A DNA stretch of 64,000 bases. Origin: Scatophagus argus (taxonomy: Eukaryota; Chordata; Actinopteri; Scatophagidae). The notes below the pieces were generated by a model, which had not been told where the DNA came from, did not search any database, and saw only the letters and a list, made by a program, of their open reading frames with translations. The position numbers and the translations under genes were made by a program. Positions 11,561 to 25,239 of the stretch are shown piece by piece. The stretch is from contig NC_058498.1 of assembly GCF_020382885.2 (NCBI RefSeq), positions 18,381,001 through 18,445,000 on the forward strand. Direction: 5' to 3'. Position 1 is the stretch's first letter, and each line of letters opens with the position of its first letter.

Positions 11561-12114
11561 AAAGTGTGGGTGCAGAAAAGGTGCAGTCCCTGGGTAACCC
11601 CATCCTGCTCAAATCTCTAAAACCTAACTTCTGATGATCTTGTGTAGGTATTCCAATCATTTTAACAACACCACCCTGTAAAAATACTACATTTAGATGT
11701 CCTGCATTCTTACAAAGTAATTTTATAAATTAAACAGATGTATAAAATTAGATAATTATTATTTACATTTAACCAATCTATAAAACTGTATATTTTTTAT
11801 TTTATGTGTATAATATTAATCTTCAGTGAATAATAACTGTAACTTTCAAACTAATGTAGTGGTGCAAGAATTACGATATTACCCACATAAGGTAGCAAAA
11901 AATCAAAGTATTCAAGTCTAAACGATCCTTAGTAGTCCTACAGTACTTGGATGTAGTCTTAGCAACGGAATTAGATTTGGATATGATGTTTTCATTGTGA
12001 TTTTCTTTTATTTTGATTTTATTTCTTAGATCCAGTAGGGTGAATTTGGTTGCCGTGATGATCTTTTTATTGATCTGCCCTTGGTAACTCCTCAAATCCG
12101 TACTATGCTGAGAT

Positions 12115-12235
12115 TACAGAGTTGATTCACTTCCCGTAATACACGCCTCCTGCGTCGTGACGTAAATCTTCCGAGCGATCCCCCTCCTTATATGGTAAGG
12201 AAGAACTCCGCTTTCCGGAATGATGTCATACTGTC
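12115..12235. promoter_or_regulatory. composite CRE-CArG-ETS-TRE element between jun and caiap
   Basis: Within 71 bp there is TGACGTAA (CRE/PAR-bZIP type, 12158-12165), a perfect serum-response CArG box CCTTATATGG (12186-12195), a palindromic ETS site TTCCGGAA (12213-12220), and directly abutting it TGATGTCA (12221-12228), the same octamer as in the jun promoter. The block lies about 1.6 kb beyond the presumed jun 3' end and about 1.2 kb upstream of the CARD-ankyrin start codon. The motifs are seen directly. Enhancer or promoter activity is inferred from their clustering. Confidence 0.6.
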
Positions 12236-12259
12236 CCAAGTTTGAGAAATCAGAACGGG

Positions 12260-13800
12260 TTAAAGCAGACATAGAGAAATCAGAGCTGCTGTTATAATTA
12301 AACATGCAGAGTGATAGTCTGTTTGAGCCTAACAAATGGAAATTTTTGTAAAGAGAAGAATAAACAGAAAAAGGAGAAAGGGAAAGAAAACAAAAAAGGG
12401 TTCATCGACAGAAGAAGGGCTATAAAGCACGTTTGTCTCACGTTTAGGCTTTATTGTGTATAAAAGTCGGACTAAAAATACCATTCAGACCTCCATGATT
12501 AATGGCCTCATCTGTTAATATGACCCTTTATCAATCAGTAATGTCCTGTCTGTACACATTTACCGAAAAAGCAACAACAGACGAGCTAATACAAGCTACA
12601 GTAGAAGAAAGAATACTTTGAGAAAGGACGCCTTTTATTTTTCAGCTAAGTCAGTCTGTGTCGCCCTCTAGTGTTTCATTACGAGTATTGGTGTGACCCG
12701 TCCCGCCACATTCACGTACTGTAACTAGTGTCTATGGGACTGTTTGTTAGGTTTACTGTGCGAAATGAGTGAAAGTGTCCTTACTCTCAGTTGTACAAAG
12801 CCCAGATCTGTTTTTAACTTTGTAACGTTGAGGTGTATTTACATCAGGGATTGAGAAAAGGTCTGTTGTTTCTCACCTGATTATAAGTGGAAACAGGGTT
12901 TATTAGCATTGCATACTTTTAACAGCTTTAGAAAACATTAGTGTAGTTAGTCAATAGTTATTTATCTTGTATCAGCCCCATATGAGGCTCCAATCTGTTG
13001 TGATTTTCTTTGTTGGAGTTTCCCATAGTTTACATTTTGATTAAGCTATTGTTTGCTACTTTAAAGTACTTTTTTAAAAAAAAAATAGGATACTCATTGA
13101 AAGTACAGTGCAGTACATTTAATAATAGGATACAGAATCTACCCTCCCATAAAGCCACAGTGATGCTTATGTATTCCATTGAGTTCATATTGAGTAGTGT
13201 GGTATGTGTGATGTAGCCTGTATCCATTGCATCATAAAACCTAAGACTTGATTAGACTTTTTTCGACATGCCGGGTCTTTTCTTATTTACAACAGGACAG
13301 GAAGTAATGTTGAATAAGTGAATTGCGCAATGGCATGGTGGATGCCCTGTGATTTTCCTGTGACATGTCAAATTATTGATGTTCATTTAGGATTTATTAC
13401 TCATTTCAACTTGTTGTAAATCTATAACAGTGTTGTAGTTACAGCTTTTTTACAAAGTTGTACTTGCAGGGTCATATAGTGATAAAACCTGAGAACAATG
13501 GGAGGTTTTGTATGATAGTAAAACTCTTCAAGTAGGTGTGCTGAGACATAAAGTGGAGTTCTCAAGCTCTACAACCCTAATTTGCAGAACTGGTCTCCAT
13601 CAGTAGTAAGTGAACCTGGCCTGTCAGCTGAAACACAATCACTTATCTTGGATCAATACCAGCACTAATGGAATTTACCTTGAGGTACTGAGAACCAGCA
13701 GCTCTTGCAACATGTTGCAACATGTTTTATTGTTTGAGCTCCTGACATGGCACACCCACGTTTTTCTGTCACACACTTGGAAGAACAGCGAGGCAATGTT
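12260..13800. other. intergenic region between the regulatory cluster and jun 3' end
   Basis: No coding gene is supported. Content is mostly AT-rich. A perfect 16-bp palindrome TTGCAACATGTTGCAA lies at 13705-13720, just beyond the presumed jun poly(A) site, and is followed by another CATGTT. Confidence 0.5.
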
Positions 13801-14526
13801 GCTTCATTTTATCTGGTTTATTTTCTTAAATATTGATTAGTTTCTGAAGTGCTCAGAAAACAAAACATAAAAAAATTATACAGTATTCTTATTACAAATG
13901 GTAAACATAAGTACTCCAAGTTGATCTTATATACATATAACAATGAGTGAAACCCCATTAAACAACTTTAGAAAAAACAAGTAAATCTTGAAGCTTTTCT
14001 AACTTAATTTCTTACAATTAAGAAAAAAGTACATTGTACTGTAACTCAGAAGTCAGGCAGCTTTTGTTACAACTTTTCAGCCGTTTAGAGTTGGCCAACA
14101 CGCCCAGGTTTGAGGCCATTATGGCTACAGCAAGAAAAGTCTCTATTGCAGTTTCTTAAATCCTCTAATACTGATTTTCTCCATTGATGGTAATGATAAG
14201 GTCCATGCAGAGCTGGATGTAAATCAAGAAAACTTCAGTCTTGTCCAGTTCTGTAAAGGCAGCACGAAACAGAGACAGAATGGTTTCCTGGTGCTTGCCA
14301 TGTCCCCTCTGGTTCATGGTTACTGTCACTGTCCCGAGCCCCTCTCTGGGACGCGCCAAGGGGGAGCGCGTGGCACTCAGGAACTTTAGCACGGCTCCCG
14401 GTCCTGCCAGTGTCGCGCCACATCATCCCAAATCCCGTCTCGATTTCGGGAGATACAGCCACTCACAGGAAGCGTTCGTTTCGTTCAACTACAGTCTCTC
14501 TTTTCTCCGCCGCCGCTGACACCACC
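13801..14526 (-). other. jun: jun 3' UTR with poly(A) signal
   Basis: The stretch downstream of the jun stop codon is AT-rich and has several AUUUA-type pentamers on the transcript strand (for example near 13980 and 14218), as expected for an unstable immediate-early mRNA. A minus-strand AATAAA lies at 13817-13822, giving a 3' UTR of about 720 nt. The end point is inferred. The GC-rich part at 14320-14520 is continuous with the coding exon. Confidence 0.55.
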
Positions 14527-15876
<1,350 letters not shown>

Positions 15877-15880
<4 letters not shown>

Positions 15881-15993
15881 GAGCCGTACAGCGTGGAGGC
15901 AAACCTTATCTGCTGCCGCTGCCTCTCTAAAAATAACCATGATGTCATGAAGGGGCTCTCCCATTGGCTGGAGGGCGTGTCGTGGGGCGGGGC
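15877..15993 (-). promoter_or_regulatory. jun: jun proximal promoter: Sp1, CCAAT, TRE, MEF2 sites
   Basis: Read on the minus strand, in order: GC box (GGGGCGGGGC on plus, 15984-15993), CCAAT box (15967-15963), TGACATCA (15947-15940), the MEF2 site TTATTTTTAG (15936-15927), and AGCAGATAAG (15914-15905). Then comes the start-site-like GCTCAGAGT. The order and spacing reproduce the mammalian JUN promoter as I recall it (Sp1, CTF, proximal TRE bound by Jun/ATF2, MEF2). The promoter is therefore likely autoregulated by Jun-ATF2 dimers and responsive to MAP kinase signalling. Confidence 0.85.
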
Positions 15994-16046
15994 CGAGCGC
16001 TCAGATAAGGCGCGTTGCCTTGACGACCACCCAGAAGATTCTTAAT

Positions 16047-16120
16047 CTCGCGGTGGATTGTGGGATGAGGTCATGCTGTAAGGACAGCGTAAGCGCGTTG
16101 CATTGTGGGATGACGTATTG
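16047..16120 (-). promoter_or_regulatory. jun: distal jun promoter: duplicated motif with TRE/CRE-like ends
   Basis: ATTGTGGGATGA occurs twice, exactly 45 bp apart (16057-16068 and 16102-16113). The first runs into TGAGGTCA (16066-16073), a distal-TRE-like octamer, and the second into TGACGTA (16111-16117), a CRE-like site. On the minus strand the second reads TCCCACAATGC, resembling part of the ZNF143 core. Function is inferred. Confidence 0.45.
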
Positions 16121-18935
16121 TTTTTGAATATCTGGTTACCCGCTTTACTGTCAGTAGCGGGACAGCCAGCGTTCAGGACAAAATCTTGCCTTCGTCTCCC
16201 TTCTCACCACTGATTTTCTGGTGTAGTAGCTCACTATGTAACAACATTAATTTATCCATTTCATTAATTTATTAAACCTTTTCTATTTCCTTAAACTTTT
16301 GTTTAATCAATCTGAAATTGACAGCTTAAGTAATTAAAATTGCAAATGACAGCTCTCCAATGGCCACTGAATTTTGTAAAATGATTAAAATCTTAACATT
16401 TTCTCTGCTATTCATCCTTACTTTTACAGTAAAAGTAAATAATCAGTTTTCACTTCCCTTTATTACATATTCATAAAATTATCTAATCTCACATAATATC
16501 ATATATTATCTGTATTATATTTATAAATTATAATAGTCATATAACAGTACACTGAAATAACAGTGTATTACAGTCCATTTTGTTATTCAAGTTTAATACT
16601 ATCTGGCCTCTGAAGAGCTGTTTTGTGAACGACCTACATACAAAATCAAAAAAATGTAATCTATTCTGCTACTCTATGTTTACCAACTATCAGAATGGCT
16701 ATCTTATGATATAATAACTGAATAATTCTATTCTGCCTTCTGTCTTTAAGTTTTTTGAAGTTTGTTTAAGTAAAACCTCAGGTAAAATACCACTCTGTGC
16801 CATTGTAAAATTTCAGTTCTGTTCTATTCTAATTAGCAAGTCACATTTATTCACTTTTAATCAGCCACATTATATGGTATGGGTAAAATCGATATTGCAC
16901 CCACAAACTTATGTTGTACTCTATACCAGTCTATGCTACAGTATTCTACTTGTTGCCAAATATCCATGCTGCCGCTAAGAGCTCTAATTTCTGTGGGTTA
17001 CAAGTGGAGAAAGTTGTGAGCTCTATAAACTTGGAAAACGCAAAAGAAAACTGTTACGTGAAAGCAAATTACAGTATATGTTTTTCCATGTGTGCGTGCA
17101 GTCATGGTGGAAAGTCTTCTTGTTTTGAATGTCATTTTAGTTCTGAGTCTGGGATATCATGGTGGTCTCTGGTTGGTGGTCTTCTATAAACTGTCCTGTA
17201 TAGCACACACACATAAACACTTCTCACATTTAGTTTCGAGTACATTGTGTGTGCTGACAGAACTAAAATCTGACACGTGGGTAGGTTAAACAAAAACATA
17301 TTTACATTTAGAAGAAATGCATTAAAACTCATTTATTTACCTGAAGTGTAGTGTCAAGCCCATTTTACTGAGTCATGTACTTATACATACCAGTCTCTCC
17401 TTCCCTGTAATCATTGTGGGACAGGGATTTAATAGGACATTTTTGTGTTTACTACTGCATACACCACATGTCTGAAGAGCTACATTTAAGACCTTCCATT
17501 TCTGCTATTGTTAAAGATACATCTACAGGCCTAAGGAGCGAGTACTTTTTCTATCATCCATGTCAGGGTGTGTAATTAGTGAAGTGTAGTCCATTGTCCC
17601 TTGGCCCTTGGTCAGAAATCACAGCTGGTTTAATGGCAAGAGGTTAAACGGTGTGTCTTACGTGTTTCCCTCTAGTCTTCCACACTCACACTGTCTGGGT
17701 CATCTTCTGCCCTGCCAGCTTTACTGCCTACTATCTCCAGCGCAGCACGTCTAAATGTGTCCCCCTTGTGTGACAAGTAAATCAGGCCCCTGGCGCTGGC
17801 TGGCTCAGAGAGGCACCTCAAGAGGATGAACCAGATCATAAAACACCACCACAGCCTGACTTTTTATGGCTGCTAATGTTGTCTTTATGTACTGTTATAC
17901 ATGTCAAATCATGGCAATCAATAAAGTCAGATATAACCTGATCTGGCAGTTTCTTATTGCATTTGAAATGCTTCAGAGAAGATTTGCTTTACAAGTATGT
18001 CATCCACACACAAGGGAAACGTTACATCTAAAAGTACATACACCTTCTTGGCATTAAACGAACCTCTTTACTTTACAGGTTTACAGATAGCTGTAGCTCC
18101 AACTGATGGGGACAAACTTATACAGTCTTGTTCTCCAGCTTTCTGTCAGCTTCTTCTTTTTCTTCTTCTTATACTTTTTATAACTACCACTTTGGGGAGG
18201 TGATAGGAGGAAACAGAATAAGGGTGAATTGTTTAGGCATTTACACTCACTGTTCCTCCTGCATGTTCTGAAATATTTATCCATTTTGGCTCATTCATCT
18301 ATTCATGACTGTCTTTCTTCTGAATTAAAGCACATGAAAGAATAATAAGTAGGTGGTCCAGTGCCCACCACAACAGGACTCCTCATGTACGACTGCACCC
18401 ATTGTCCCAAGTAGATCAATTACGTTAGGGTAAAACACATGATGTCATTTAAAGTTATTATCTCATTTAAATTAAAGCTTTTTTCAGTCAATCCCATGGT
18501 ACATTCTGTTTTATATACTTTCAAATAGTGTTTAATACAGAACCCTTAAATGTTTCAATATGGCTGGAGTACTGGGTACATTTGGTCTGCTTTTCTTCCC
18601 TGGTTGCCATGCGTAAAGTTATAAAGAGGTAACCACAATGTGGTACTTTGCCAAAGTAATTTTGTGTGTAGGAATGTATGAGAAAACTAGCATGGAGGAA
18701 GCCTACTGTTTAAGTGACTCTTCAGCATGAGGTTGGAGTAACCTGCTGCTGCCTTGGTTCAGGGCCTGGACATTTGGTCAATTGTGGTCACATGCAATAC
18801 TTATTAAGTGTTGTCCTCGCATGTAGTCGGACAGAACCAGGGGGAGTAGGAGGGAAAAAAGTCGATTTCCAACATCCAACTTATAATAACCCAGATATAA
18901 TTATGTCATTCTAAAAAGGATTTTGTAATAAATTG
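16121..18935. other. start of jun-upstream gene desert
   Basis: No coding gene supported. 16200-17340 is AT-rich. 17560-17870 is a moderately GC, repeat-free stretch that might be conserved non-coding DNA. 18340-18560 shows nothing distinctive. Confidence 0.5.
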
Positions 18936-18936
18936 T

Positions 18937-19060
18937 CTATAAAATGATACATACATATGTATCTATAAAATGATACATACATATGTATCTATAAAATGAT
19001 ACATACATATGTATCTATAAAATGATACATACATTTGTATCTATAAAATGATACATATAT
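18937..19060. repeat. 26-bp minisatellite, 4 full copies plus partial
   Basis: The unit CTATAAAATGATACATACAT followed by ATGTAT repeats at 18937, 18963, 18989 and 19015, and a truncated copy starts at 19041. Copies 1-3 are identical. The fourth has one substitution (ATTTGTAT for ATATGTAT). Each unit contains the palindrome ATACATATGTAT. Confidence 0.9.
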
Positions 19061-19524
19061 AAATAACACAGATTCTAAGTCAGGCAGCTGACCATATTTT
19101 ACTGCCAGGGAAACAGCGAGTCTTAAATGATCAGCGAGACTATATAATGTAGTGTTATTATTAAATTTTGTCTGGATGGTGAAGCTAACTTCAGGCTCTC
19201 AGGACTTTTGGTAGTGAGGTCTGAATACTGTGGAAAAAACAAACTCCCGCAGGACAGATAGAAAGATAGCATGATCACTGAGCAGTGTTTTGCTGCTTTC
19301 TATCTGTGGAAAATTCAGAATCCATAATACAAAGGCTCATGTGTTACTTCAGATTAAAGAGAAGCTGTCTGCTTCTTTTGTATGTGATGGTGCCATTCTC
19401 AGATGTTCACAGAGAAACATTTGAGTCATACGGTGTTCATCAATCCCACATAAGTACACACAGCACACAGCTGTCCACACTGTCTTAAGGCTTTCAGTAC
19501 GTTCACATCTACAGATGTAGTAGC

Positions 19525-19740
19525 AGCTCTGTGAGGCTGCACTTAGGCAGTGCAGTGATTTGAGTAAAATGCTAATATTAGCATGCTTGCAATGACAAAC
19601 ATACCGATGTTAAAATGATATTATATTTTATTTTGGCCATAAACCACAGCAAAGTTAAAAGTCTTACCTGATGGTGGTGAGAGATGAGATATCTTTGATC
19701 ATAAACTGGGCCGATGTGAAGGACCGACTGACCAACAGAC
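19525..19740. repeat. degenerate copy of a fish GCTAA-rich interspersed repeat
   Basis: Contains GCTCTGTGAGGCTGCACTTA, ATGCTAATATTAGCATGCTT and CCTGATGGTGGTGAGA, in the order of a repeat I recognise from many teleost genomes. A second copy in a different state is at 56655-57030. Confidence 0.5.
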
Positions 19741-22190
19741 TGACTTTGCCATGTCTAAAACATCAGAGAAAATGTTTGTGGTCAAGACATTTAAGTAAAC
19801 TGACTGCAAAAGGTGAGATTGTCATAGTAACATTTAATCCAGAAACAATAATATCAATTATTTAGAGCTGCTTCATATGTAAATGTGTTCACTGCACATT
19901 TATCTTACAAACTCACAGTCGTGACTTAATGGTAATGATTTTTAATACAAATTCAGAAAAGCTGGTGTTTCTTTTATTATATTCTACACAAGTAGTGATG
20001 ATTCATTTTCTTTTCACTTTCCTTTCTCTGCACCGGTACTTTATTTTCAAGAATAATAATGAACCTTCTCTCTCACACATCTGTTTGTCAAGTCCTGATC
20101 TGCTGCTCAGCTGCAGGTGGTATAGTTGGGCCTTCTGTGTTGTCTTCAGCCTTTCCTCCCATCAGCCCCTGCTCCTCACTGAACTCTCCCACCCCCCCAA
20201 AACCTCGATTCTTTCACTCCCTCCGCACTGCTTTTCCCTCTGGACAGGATCCCAGATATCCTCAACTTGCACCCCCCCACTCATTCTCTTATCTTTCTCC
20301 TCTCCCCCTCTTTCTCTCTCTCTGTGTCTCTCTGTCTCTGTCTCTCTCTCTCCCTCTCATCTTACGCCTATCAGTGGCTGTCCAGGCAGCAGGATTTCCC
20401 CTGTGATGGAAACAGGCTGTGGCCCAATTGTATTGTTTCAGCAGTTCTTTTCAGTAAAATTTCAGAATGCCCTGCTGTGTTTGTGTTGGTATTATTTAAA
20501 GTTAAACAAGTGCACTGGCCAAAGCACTGCACAGCACGAGGAATAAGCACAAGTGAAAAGACACTGAAATATGAAAAATTTGGTCTGTTCATCCAACTGA
20601 ACATCCCAAGAGATATGGGCTATGAGTGAGAGACAGGGAGACAGACGGCTGAAGCGTTTGAGACAGTGCAAACTCACAATGGTCTTATCCCGTCAGAACA
20701 ATTGTTTTTTCAGCTGCTATGTGAAGGAAAATAATCACCAGACTGTGGTGAACTGTGGATCGTGTGTTGGACTGACCAGTGAGCAGGCTCACACACCCAA
20801 ATGTGTGTACATGTCTGGGTCGGCCTTTATTGTAACTGCATGTGTTTGGTGACAAAAAGTATTTAGAGTGTATTTGAACCAATGTTTAGAGGGATGTACA
20901 TTTTATACATCACTGATTCCCAGCCAAGGGTGCATGTTTATCTGTGGGGCTATGGTCTAGCTCAAGTTTGATTAAGAGCTGCTAAATAACTGGACAAATG
21001 GTTGAAATGTCAAGCGTTTGCTCCTTCAAGCAGTAATGCAAATTATTAACCTAACCGACCTAAATGGTTGAACTGTACAAAACATGCTGAGTTCTATTTT
21101 ATTTAGAGATAAACAATATTTAAATGAAAAAAACTGTGTCCACAGACAGGACTGTGGGAGTGCATCTGACTATAAAGGTGGACAGAACGATCTTACATTG
21201 AGATGTAAGATGTAAGGGGAGAATAACTAGCTTGCCATTAGATTTTTCTCCAGGACAAAAACAATGATTTCAGTGCACCTTCCAATAACAAGTTTTGTTT
21301 TTTTGTCTGTCAAAATGTTATTCCACATGTCCTTCCTTCTTTTCTTTTGTTTTTTTCCTCTTCCTACTTAACATACACTACATCTCTCATTCTTTCTGAT
21401 TGTTTCCTTTTTTTAAATTCATCTCTACCTAAATAACATGTAGTGAGTATGCATGCACACACACACACATAAACACATACACCCATACTCTTGCAAGACA
21501 CTGGCTGCCATTTTTCTAATGAAAAAGGAAAGATGAATCTCAATGACAAATGTCTCTCTTTTCCTCCTTAATTTATGACATGATGTAAAAGGAGGAATCA
21601 TTGTGTTTGATTACTACACACACACACACACACTGAATCTCCCTGAGTGATGTCCCATTGTTCTGCCCTTCACCAAGTGTAGAATGAATGCTTGATGCCC
21701 GTTTTGACAGAGTTTTTTCAGGCGCTGTTTTAATTAATTTGCCCATAAAATGAACTGTGGTTCCCAGCAGCCTCTCTGGCACCCACAGCCACAAAAGACT
21801 TTATTAGCTTTGACGATTAATCGTCGCTAACTACCCAGACTAATCACATCTTAGATTTATTGGTAAGAATCATATGGAATATCGATTGGCTCTCCCTCAT
21901 TGTGACCCTTTCAGCGTGCCGTAACTCTCACGGGCAAATGTACAATGACATCATTGGCTAAGGGTGGGCACACTGCAGGTTCTTTGACTTTACTTTTGCT
22001 ACCTAAAGCCAGAGAGGAGCTTGAGTTAAAGGGGTACACAGAGCAAGATTTGTATGTTTGTGGGGGTGCTTGTCTGCATGCTTTTTTATTTGTTGTCTCA
22101 GTGTAATTTAATCTATGAGAGTGGGTCTGGGCCTCATTATGTAAATTAAATAACCTCATTTAAAAAGAAAGACAGAGTGAGCCACAGCAG
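19741..22190. other. non-coding stretch with possible conserved element
   Basis: No gene supported. 20270-20365 is CT-rich. 21650-21990 is free of simple repeats apart from its edges and contains TTAATTAATTTG, a perfect 14-bp palindrome GACGATTAATCGTC (21812-21825) and ATGACATCATTGG. It is a candidate regulatory element, by appearance only. Confidence 0.4.
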
Positions 22191-22191
22191 G

Positions 22192-22287
22192 ACACACACA
22201 CACACACACACACACACAGCCAAGCAAAGCAAATGGCTTTTTTGACACTGCAGGTTGTGTGCACATGTGCAGGCTGTGTTTGTGTAA

Positions 22288-22343
<56 letters not shown>
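22192..22343. repeat. CA and GT microsatellites
   Basis: A CA run at about 22193-22219 and an uninterrupted GT run of about 55 bp at 22289-22343. Open frames across them encode only Cys-Val or Thr-His repeats and are not genes. Confidence 0.95.
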
Positions 22344-22346
<3 letters not shown>

Positions 22347-22639
22347 CTCAAAGACCTGTACGAGTCCTCAGCTGGCTCTGTTCAGTTCTGCCTGAAACAG
22401 GGAGGTGAGTGTGTCACCAGGGAGAATGATCGATAGCTATTAAAACCCACCAGTGCCTCAGTCCAGATGGAGGACTACTTGTGTGTGTCCGTGTGTGTAT
22501 CTCTGTGTGTGTAGTGTGTTTCATGATCAAGCACTGTATTTGTACAGGTGGGACACTATATGGCAGAAATGCTAACCTGTTCCACTCCATTTACCTCTGC
22601 AAGCTGGGGAACCTTACCAACCGCACACGGTGTGTGTGT

Positions 22640-22961
22640 GTGTGTGTGTTTTTGTTTCAGTATGTCTTGGGCTGCATTTACGTGTTTGTGTTGTTTGTGT
22701 GTGCAAGTGTGACTCGAAGGTTGTCAGAGTGTGTTCGGGCTTGCTGGTTATTCTAGCCTGGCTTTTCAGAGGCAATAAAAAAGTAAAGGGAGATGATGGA
22801 GGGTGAGAGAGGGAGGGGAGGAAGGCTGCAGAGAGTGACAGGACTGAGCGATTGTTTTAATTCGAGCAGCAGTTTCAGTCTGTGGTTGAGAGGGCGAAAG
22901 AATGAAGAATGGACGGTTGTTCTTTTTCATTCCCTGAAGAAGAGAGAATATAAATACGGGT

Positions 22962-22999
<38 letters not shown>

Positions 23000-23270
23000 A
23001 AGAGAAAGAGAGAGAGAGATGAACTTTAACAAATAAAATATGACTCAGGGCTTTGATGAATATTTTGCTTAAATTATTTACAGGTTTTATTGGATGTATA
23101 ATAAGTGTAATGCAGTCGACCTTGCAGAATACAGTCCTGTGAAACAAGAGAAATGCAGCTATAAATTTTCTTACATGCTCTCTTTGTCTCTGTCTCTCTT
23201 TCATGCACACATGCAGGTGCACTGTGTACACACACACACACCTCCACACACACACACACACAGATAATCC
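22640..23270. repeat. cluster of GT, GA and CA microsatellites
   Basis: Short GT run near 22630-22650, a GT run joined to a GA run (about 22960-23020), and CA runs at 23229-23262. No gene here. Confidence 0.9.
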
Positions 23271-24231
23271 TCTCTACCCTCCTCTGAAACAGCCATGAAA
23301 CCTGATCACAGATCAATACTGAGTGGTGTAGGCTTGTAGGGGGCTCAGGCTTTCATGGTTGTTTGGCTTTTGGGCGAGGGATATCATTCCACTCTATACT
23401 GTACTAAGACCATGAAAAACACTTCTTTTTCTGATTGGATGGAAGGTGTCAATTAAACTTACTTAACAGGACGCCTCAAACATTGTTAAGATTTTAACTG
23501 CTATTCTAAAAATGTGTTATGAATTCAACTTGCCATTTGTAGAGGAAATGTATGTTATTTCTTCTCTCAAAAGCTCCACAGACTCACTTTAAGTGTTCAG
23601 TGTTTATGGGAGGGTATGGCCAGTATGAGAATGGAACAAAACTGAACCTAAAGTAAAAGTTAAGCTAATTTATGGTCAAATCAAAGATACTTTGAAGAAT
23701 CTGACAATAATTTTTCTGCTTTTGCTGCACTGGAAAATGCTGGACTTAGTAAACAGGATTTGTGTGTGCGTGTGTGTTTGCATGTGTGTTTGGGTCAAGG
23801 TTGGGCAAGACTGAAGGGAGGAAGCACTGAGTGACAGTAGTTTGTTCTGTAGCTGTCAGTGTGTGTGTGTGTGTGTGTTGGCATGTGTACCCCTGTTTCA
23901 CAACACAGAGTCAACAGTGAAACTCACAATCCATCCATCTGTAGTTTGACTCTAATTTTCTTTACCCCGTCATTGTTCAACCCATTTCTCTTCTTAAATT
24001 TCACATTTTTGTCCCATATCACAATCTTCATTCCTTTCCTTGTTTCCTCTCACTGACTCTCAGGTATTGTTGCAGGGATTTGCTAATAAATGTGTTGGTT
24101 GTCCTGTTGCTGTGTCAACCAAACAACAAATATTTAGAGCTATGTGGCACCTTCCACCAACACTCCAGGATCTTCTGTTTTGGAAAGACATCTTTGTCTC
24201 CGCCTTCCTTCCTACTCCGTCCAACTTTCAG

Positions 24232-24243
24232 ACCTCTCTCCCT

Positions 24244-24282
<39 letters not shown>

Positions 24283-24299
24283 GCTCTCGCTCTCTCAGT
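24232..24299. repeat. CT microsatellite
   Basis: Pyrimidine tract of CCCT and CT units on the plus strand, about 68 bp with a few interruptions. Overlapping frames are Leu-Ser repeats, not genes. The stretch before it (23300-24230) contains only short GT runs. Confidence 0.9.
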
Positions 24300-25238
24300 C
24301 ACCCTTCATCACTGTCTCTCCCCTCCTCTTTTCTGCCTCCCTCTAGATAAATGGACTCTTTGTCTCCTGGTAAAATGAACTTGAAAACAGTAGTTAGGAC
24401 AAGTGGTTCTGTCTAACAGCAGAAACACACACTATAACTGGGCTGTAGTGCAGATCAGGAATAGTAACTGTGTTTGTGTCTGTCATTCTAAGTTTTGACA
24501 TGCCTGAGCATGCTCTACTAAAATATTACTAGTACTCAGAATTGTACTGCATATACTTTGTACACTTAGTGTAGCTTAAGAATAACAAAAATACCACATT
24601 CACCTGTGAGTGAATAGGTAAACCATGGTGTCAATTCAATGTGCAATATATACATTGTGAACAGGCATTTAATACAATGACACCAACGCCTCTCTATATC
24701 ATGCAGTCAAATTTAACACCACTATACTGGTAGTACTGTCAAAACTTACATTAATGATGCATGGACGTTTCTCTGACCAATCAACAAGTCCCCCTGATTA
24801 AACTTCAAAATACTTTGTCGATGCCCTCTAGAGCAATGATCTGATGCTGCTATTGGCAGGGTGAAATTATTTGTCTGTGTTTTCCGAAACAGTTTCATTT
24901 TTATGAACTCTATGGGTATGGTTATGCTAGGTTGGTCCGTGTGGGCTAAATTTATTGGACATAAAAGAATAGTTGCTTTGTACTTTGACATACATTGACA
25001 CACTGTTCTGCCTTTTACCAGGTGGCATGACTATATGTGATACTGTATGACACTGGAAATACTGCATAAAGCAAATGTAATGTTAGTTTGAGTTATTGGT
25101 AAGAACCATTTCCTTACACAATGTACCAAGATCTACTCTGATGTCAAGTTAGAACAACTGAGGCTAATCATTATAGATTAAATCACATTACCTGTTCTTC
25201 TGACTTTGATGGCGCTGCTCCCTGCCAGCAATATCCCC
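24300..25238. other. non-coding stretch
   Basis: No gene or distinctive structure recognised. Confidence 0.4.
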
Positions 25239-25239
25239 A

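Noticed and set aside
22160-22351. Thr-His and Cys-Val repeat frames
   Set aside because: Translations of CA/GT microsatellites; the same applies to frames at 22.9, 39.9, 40.5, 57.6 and 58.0 kb.
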